Of a stretch of 52,644 nt of DNA, positions 49,397 to 52,644 are shown piece by piece; positions within the stretch are counted from its first letter, which is position 1; each line of letters begins with the position of its first letter. The stretch is taken from positions 1 to 52,644 of the forward strand of contig VHCW01000025.1 in the NCBI GenBank assembly GCA_016871575.1, written 5' to 3'. Source of the DNA: Verrucomicrobiota bacterium (GTDB lineage: Bacteria; Verrucomicrobiota; Verrucomicrobiia; Palsa-1439). Under the pieces are notes generated by a model. That model did no database searches. It had not been told where the DNA came from and was given only the letters and a program-made list of their open reading frames with translations. The position numbers and the translations under genes were made by a program.

Positions 49397-50391
49397 CACG
49401 CCATCCACGGACGCGGACGCCCTTGTTTCGCCACAGCCTTCAACGCAGCCTCGGCGATGGCGGTATCCTCAACGACCTGGAAGTCGAACATTCCGACGCA
49501 CAGGATATCCGCGCCATTCTCGAAGCACCACTGGAAGGCGCGCCGCGGGTGAATCGCCCCGGCCGCGAGAACCTTGAACGCGATCCACGGCTTCTTCAAC
49601 CTCGCCATGAACTCAATGGTCTCTTTCGGGTCAATGCACCACATGTTGTCGTGCGTCTGACCATGTTCTTTTTCGCGGCGAAGTTCGTCGAAAATCCGGC
49701 GGTTCTCCACCGGCGTGGCCGACCAGTAATCGTCGCGATGAAGCGTCTTGACCCAGAAATCCGGCTCAAACTTAGCGAGGACGCATTCGCGCACCGTTTC
49801 CAGGCAATGCGCTCCGAGGCCGCACGGCACCTTCTGGTTTTGCATGAAGCTGAGCGTCTTCTCGATCTCGCCGAGATTGCCGTCTTTGACCAGCTTGTCG
49901 CAACGGCCGCCCTGCAAATAAACCGCGTGCGCGCCGCTGTCCACCGAGCGCTTGATGCCGTCCTGGATGTTGCCGGTGGCGCAGTCCGAAATCCACTGGA
50001 TTTTGCCACCGCGTTTCCAGTACTCGTTGATCACGCGGTCGGAGGCCGGATTCGTGAGCACGGTGTTGACGCCGCGCTGCTCGGCGAGGCGGAACGTCTC
50101 AAAGACTTTTTCGTCAGTGTGATACGCCTTGACCAGCGGCGAGACGTAGATCAAATCGCGGGCGTGCGCCCAGCCGCCGATGAGGTTGCCGCCGCAGATG
50201 ACGCGGCTGATTTCAAGGTTCTTGATTTTTCCCTTGGGAAGCGTAAGCGGATCAACCGTCGCACCCGCTGGGGCGCCAGACTTGCTCTCGGCACCGAGCA
50301 CCCTTTCCTCGAAGCTCTGTCCCGCCAAGGCGGCGCCGCCGATTGTCAGCGACGTTTTCAGGAATTTCCGGCGACCGATGTTCTCTGGCAT
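49396..50391 (-). CDS. Tat-exported TIM-barrel-like protein, copy 1
   Basis: The protein has 331 residues from ATG 50391 with a Tat leader (GRRKFLKTSLTIGGAALAG). It shares with copy 2 the sequence LEISRVICGGN, YHTDEKVFETF, GLGAHCLETVREC, PWIAFKVLAAGAIHPRRAFQW and CVGMFDFQVVED. Aldo/keto-reductase-like barrel is my best fold guess. It is the first gene of the five-gene coupled operon. The promoter should lie in 50392-50491, the divergent gap to the pyrophosphorylase gene. Confidence 0.75.
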   Translation of the reverse strand: MPENIGRRKFLKTSLTIGGAALAGQSFEERVLGAESKSGAPAGATVDPLTLPKGKIKNLEISRVICGGNLIGGWAHARDLIYVSPLVKAYHTDEKVFETFRLAEQRGVNTVLTNPASDRVINEYWKRGGKIQWISDCATGNIQDGIKRSVDSGAHAVYLQGGRCDKLVKDGNLGEIEKTLSFMQNQKVPCGLGAHCLETVRECVLAKFEPDFWVKTLHRDDYWSATPVENRRIFDELRREKEHGQTHDNMWCIDPKETIEFMARLKKPWIAFKVLAAGAIHPRRAFQWCFENGADILCVGMFDFQVVEDTAIAEAALKAVAKQGRPRPWMA

Positions 50392-50491
50392 ATGTTTGTC
50401 TCCGTTTGGGCGTAGCAATCTTACCGGCAAAACACAATTGGTCAAGCGCAGGGTTGCCAACTACGACCGGTTTGGCTACAAAGCAGGAGAC

Positions 50492-51568
50492 ATGCGACAC
50501 GCCGTCATCATGGCAGGCGGTTCCGGCACGCGGCTCTGGCCGATGAGCCGGGCCAACCTTCCGAAACAACTGATTCCCTTTATCAAGGGCAGGAGCCTGC
50601 TCGACATTGCGGTTCATCGGCTGGAAGGGTTCGTGCCGGCGGAACGCTGTTACGTTTGCGCCGGTCACTCCCACGCCGCGCTGATTCCCAAGCACCTCCC
50701 TTTCCTCGGCGAACCGGCAGGCCGGGACACGCTCAACGCCGTCGGGTTCAGCGCCGCGGTCATCGCCAAGCGCGATCCCGACGCCGTCATCGCCGTGTTC
50801 ACCGCCGACCATATCATCGAGCCGGTCGAAGAATTCCAGAAGATCGTGGACCACGGCTATCGTCTCGCCGAGCAATCACCGAACACGCTCGTCACCTTTG
50901 GCATCACGCCGACGGCAGCGGCAACCGGCTACGGCTACCTCCAACTCGGTAAACCGATTGACGAGTCAGCGCGCGTCGTCGAGCAGTTCAAGGAGAAACC
51001 CGATCCCGCCACGGCGCAGCAGTATTTCGAGGCCGGCCCGACGAATTATCTTTGGAACAGCGGCATGTTCGTCTGGCGCGCGGCAACGCTTCTCGACTGC
51101 ATCCGTCGTTATCATCCCGACAACCATGCTGGTTTGATGCGCATCGCTGATGCGTGGGACACGCCGCAACGCGATGCGGTGCTGGCAGACGCCTTCCCGA
51201 AACTGAAGAAGATCAGCGTGGATTTCGCCGTGATGGAACCGGCGTCGCGCGACCCACGGGTGCGCGTCGCCGCCGTGCCGATGCCGTTGCAATGGCTCGA
51301 TGTCGGCTCATGGCCGTTCTTTGCCAAGACCTGCCCGAAGGATGCCAGTGGCAACTTCATCGCCGGCGAACGGGTCCTGCTGCTCGACACGCACCGCACC
51401 CTCGTTGCGTCCAGCGATCCGAAACACCTCATCGCCACCATCGGCTGCGACGATCTGATTGTCATCCACACGCCCGACGCCACGCTTGTCTGCCGCGCCG
51501 ACCAAGCCGAGGCCATTAAGGAACTTCACAGGCAGGTCGGTGAACGATTTGGCAAGGAAATGCTCTGA
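50492..51568 (+). CDS. Mannose-1-phosphate guanylyltransferase-type nucleotidyltransferase
   Basis: The protein has 358 residues from ATG 50492, with AGGAGA just upstream. The nucleotidyltransferase signature MAGGSGTRLWPMSR and the PKQL lysine region are typical of GDP-mannose pyrophosphorylases. TADHIIEP, GITPTAAATGYGYLQ and WNSGMFVWR also match. The C-terminal mannose isomerase domain of bifunctional enzymes is absent. It makes GDP-mannose from mannose 1-phosphate and GTP for glycan synthesis. It heads a run with the Nudix and RbsD/FucU genes. Confidence 0.9.
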   Translation: MRHAVIMAGGSGTRLWPMSRANLPKQLIPFIKGRSLLDIAVHRLEGFVPAERCYVCAGHSHAALIPKHLPFLGEPAGRDTLNAVGFSAAVIAKRDPDAVIAVFTADHIIEPVEEFQKIVDHGYRLAEQSPNTLVTFGITPTAAATGYGYLQLGKPIDESARVVEQFKEKPDPATAQQYFEAGPTNYLWNSGMFVWRAATLLDCIRRYHPDNHAGLMRIADAWDTPQRDAVLADAFPKLKKISVDFAVMEPASRDPRVRVAAVPMPLQWLDVGSWPFFAKTCPKDASGNFIAGERVLLLDTHRTLVASSDPKHLIATIGCDDLIVIHTPDATLVCRADQAEAIKELHRQVGERFGKEML

Positions 51569-51570
51569 CC

Positions 51571-52170
51571 GTGAAGCCTTGGAAAACAGTTTCGCGGAAG
51601 GTCGTCCAGCGGTTTGGCAAGTTCCTCACGGTCGAGGCGCACGAAATTGAATTGCCCGACGGACGGCGGCTTCACAACTGGCCCTGGTTGATCTCGCCGG
51701 ATTTTGTTCTCGTGTTGCCGCGCACCACCGACGGGCGGTTTCTCATTTTTCGCCAGACCAAGTACGCCGTCAAAGGCCTCTCGCTCGCGCCCGTCGGCGG
51801 CCACATGGACGACGGTGAACAACCGCTGGCCGCCGCCAAACGCGAAACGCTGGAAGAAACCGGCTACACTGCCGCGAAATGGGTCCTCCTCGGCAGCTAC
51901 GTCCTCCACGCCAATCGCGGAGGCGGCCACGGACATCTCTATCTGGCGCTTGACGCCCGCCGCAAATGCGCACCGCACGCCGATGATCTGGAGGAACAGG
52001 AATTGTTGTTCCTGACCCATCGCCAACTCGAACTTGCCTTCGACCGCCACCAATTCAAAGTGCTCTCATGGAGCACGCTGATCGCACAAGCGCTGCGTTA
52101 CCTCAACAAACCAGAAAAACCATCATGCTCAAAACCGGCATTCTCAACCCGCAAATCAACTCGCTGCTGA
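51571..52170 (+). CDS. Nudix hydrolase (ADP-ribose pyrophosphatase-like)
   Basis: The protein has 199 residues from GTG 51571, 2 nt after the preceding stop. The Nudix box GGHMDDGE...RETLEETGY (G-x5-E-x7-RE-x2-EE-x-G) is complete at about 76-98. The family cleaves nucleoside diphosphates linked to another group; the domain layout resembles ADP-sugar pyrophosphatases. The last 15 codons overlap the next gene in another frame, so the conserved domain ends before the tail. Confidence 0.88.
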   Translation: MKPWKTVSRKVVQRFGKFLTVEAHEIELPDGRRLHNWPWLISPDFVLVLPRTTDGRFLIFRQTKYAVKGLSLAPVGGHMDDGEQPLAAAKRETLEETGYTAAKWVLLGSYVLHANRGGGHGHLYLALDARRKCAPHADDLEEQELLFLTHRQLELAFDRHQFKVLSWSTLIAQALRYLNKPEKPSCSKPAFSTRKSTRC

Positions 52171-52514
52171 GCCGCATCCGCCACACCAACACGCTCGTCA
52201 TCGCCGACCGCGGTTTCCCCTTCTGGCCGGTGATTGAGACCGTGGACATCTCGCTCGTGGACGGCATCCCGAGCGTGCTCGACGTCATCAACGCGATCCG
52301 CTTGAACTTCGTCACCGGCAACGCGTGGATGGCGCAGGAGTTCCTTGCGCAGAACAACGCCAAAACCCGTGCCGCGTTTGCCAAGGCGCTCGCGGGCACC
52401 TCACTCGCTTATGAGCCGCACATCGAGTTCAAAAAGCGCGTCCCGCGCGCCATCGGCCTCATCCGCACCGGCGATACCATCCAATACGCAAACGTGATCC
52501 TCGAATCGGCCTAG
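52125..52514 (+). CDS. RbsD/FucU-family sugar mutarotase/pyranase-like protein
   Basis: The protein has 129 residues from ATG 52125. It matches RbsD/FucU across its length: LNPQINSLLSRIRHTNTLVIADRGFP (two pieces around RIRHT), VDGIPSVLDVI and IRTGDTIQYANVIL at the C-terminus. The family interconverts sugar anomers or pyranose/furanose forms of ribose and fucose. The start lies within the Nudix gene (46-nt overlap). Confidence 0.85.
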   Translation: MLKTGILNPQINSLLSRIRHTNTLVIADRGFPFWPVIETVDISLVDGIPSVLDVINAIRLNFVTGNAWMAQEFLAQNNAKTRAAFAKALAGTSLAYEPHIEFKKRVPRAIGLIRTGDTIQYANVILESA

Positions 52515-52644
52515 CCACAATACCGATTAGATTTTTCGTTCTTTGCTGGGGATGATTTCATATTGGATTGCGCCCTGCCATTCTTGGCGACGTAACAACC
52601 GGGGCCAACTTCCCACGGGTTGGCGCACCGCTCGTGGACAACTC
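52515..52644. other. Window edge, no confident gene
   Basis: The last 130 nt are less G+C-rich. The minus-strand frame ending at 52529-52531 encodes QYEIIPSKERKI at its C-terminus and is open to the window edge. It might be the end of a gene transcribed from beyond the window, but the visible 38 codons show no motif. Confidence 0.25.

Noticed and set aside
1-52644. CRISPR arrays, rRNA or tRNA genes, prophage structural genes, transposases or integrases
   Set aside because: None recognised on either strand; the only mobility hints are the icd duplication and palindromic repeats.

Overview
The window is 52.6 kb of G+C-rich DNA (about 60% by eye) from a Gram-negative bacterium. The best guess is a Verrucomicrobiota member, Limisphaerales/Pedosphaera-like. 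The reasons are the LPS-export genes (kdsC/lptC/lptA/lptB), the many Sec- and Tat-exported sugar enzymes (Gfo/Idh, enolase superfamily, sulfatase, beta-helix proteins), HzsA-like cytochrome proteins, a two-domain nucleoside diphosphate kinase, and a PTS without sugar EII genes linked to lpt. No rRNA, tRNA or CRISPR array was seen. The phylum assignment is inference from gene content.

Layout. 0-5.6 kb: a thioredoxin-like protein, M29 aminopeptidase, AGE-family epimerase, deoC and a Tat-exported Gfo/Idh oxidoreductase. 5.7-10 kb: a type III restriction-modification pair on the minus strand, followed by a highly structured 150-bp intergenic element. 10.4-17.3 kb: a sugar-acid gene run (exported galactonate dehydratase-like protein, double pectate-lyase-like protein, internally deleted 3-hydroxyisobutyrate dehydrogenase-like protein, GntP-type permease, ceramidase-like protein). 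17.5-22.7 kb: kdsC-lptC fusion, lptA, lptB, hprK, ptsH and ptsI, nearly all overlapping by 4 nt or less. 22.8-26.8 kb: a lipoprotein, yhbY, a small ORF/nucleotidyltransferase pair, a mosaic of gene remnants, a DUF6883/DUF4926 pair, and icd. A second copy of part of the icd 3' end lies beyond that pair, which resembles an integration scar.

26.9-32.1 kb: a SUMF1-domain protein, then on the minus strand a zinc-ribbon protein, double NDK, aminotransferase and a divergent YchF, then a LysM/TPR lipoprotein. The ychF coding sequence contains a 52-bp near-perfect palindrome in frame. 32.2-40.7 kb: a plus-strand operon of two HzsA-like diheme proteins (one fused to discoidin-like and SUMF1 domains), an exported cupin and a glycoside hydrolase. 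It contains a 7-bp tandem repeat and a 44-bp palindrome inside ORFs. 40.8-50.4 kb: a minus-strand operon of exported enzymes with five translationally coupled genes: two paralogous Tat TIM-barrel proteins, an esterase, a beta-helix/sulfatase fusion, and a glutamate-racemase/N-formylglutamate-amidohydrolase fusion. A sugar isomerase-like gene follows. 50.5-52.5 kb: sugar-nucleotide pyrophosphorylase, Nudix hydrolase and an RbsD/FucU protein.

Taken together, most accessory genes suggest periplasmic processing of sulfated or acidic glycans followed by cytoplasmic sugar-acid and deoxyribose metabolism. The most unusual points are the in-frame palindromes, the racemase-FGase and beta-helix-sulfatase fusions, the kdsC-lptC fusion, and the icd tail duplication bracketing a DUF6883/DUF4926 cassette.
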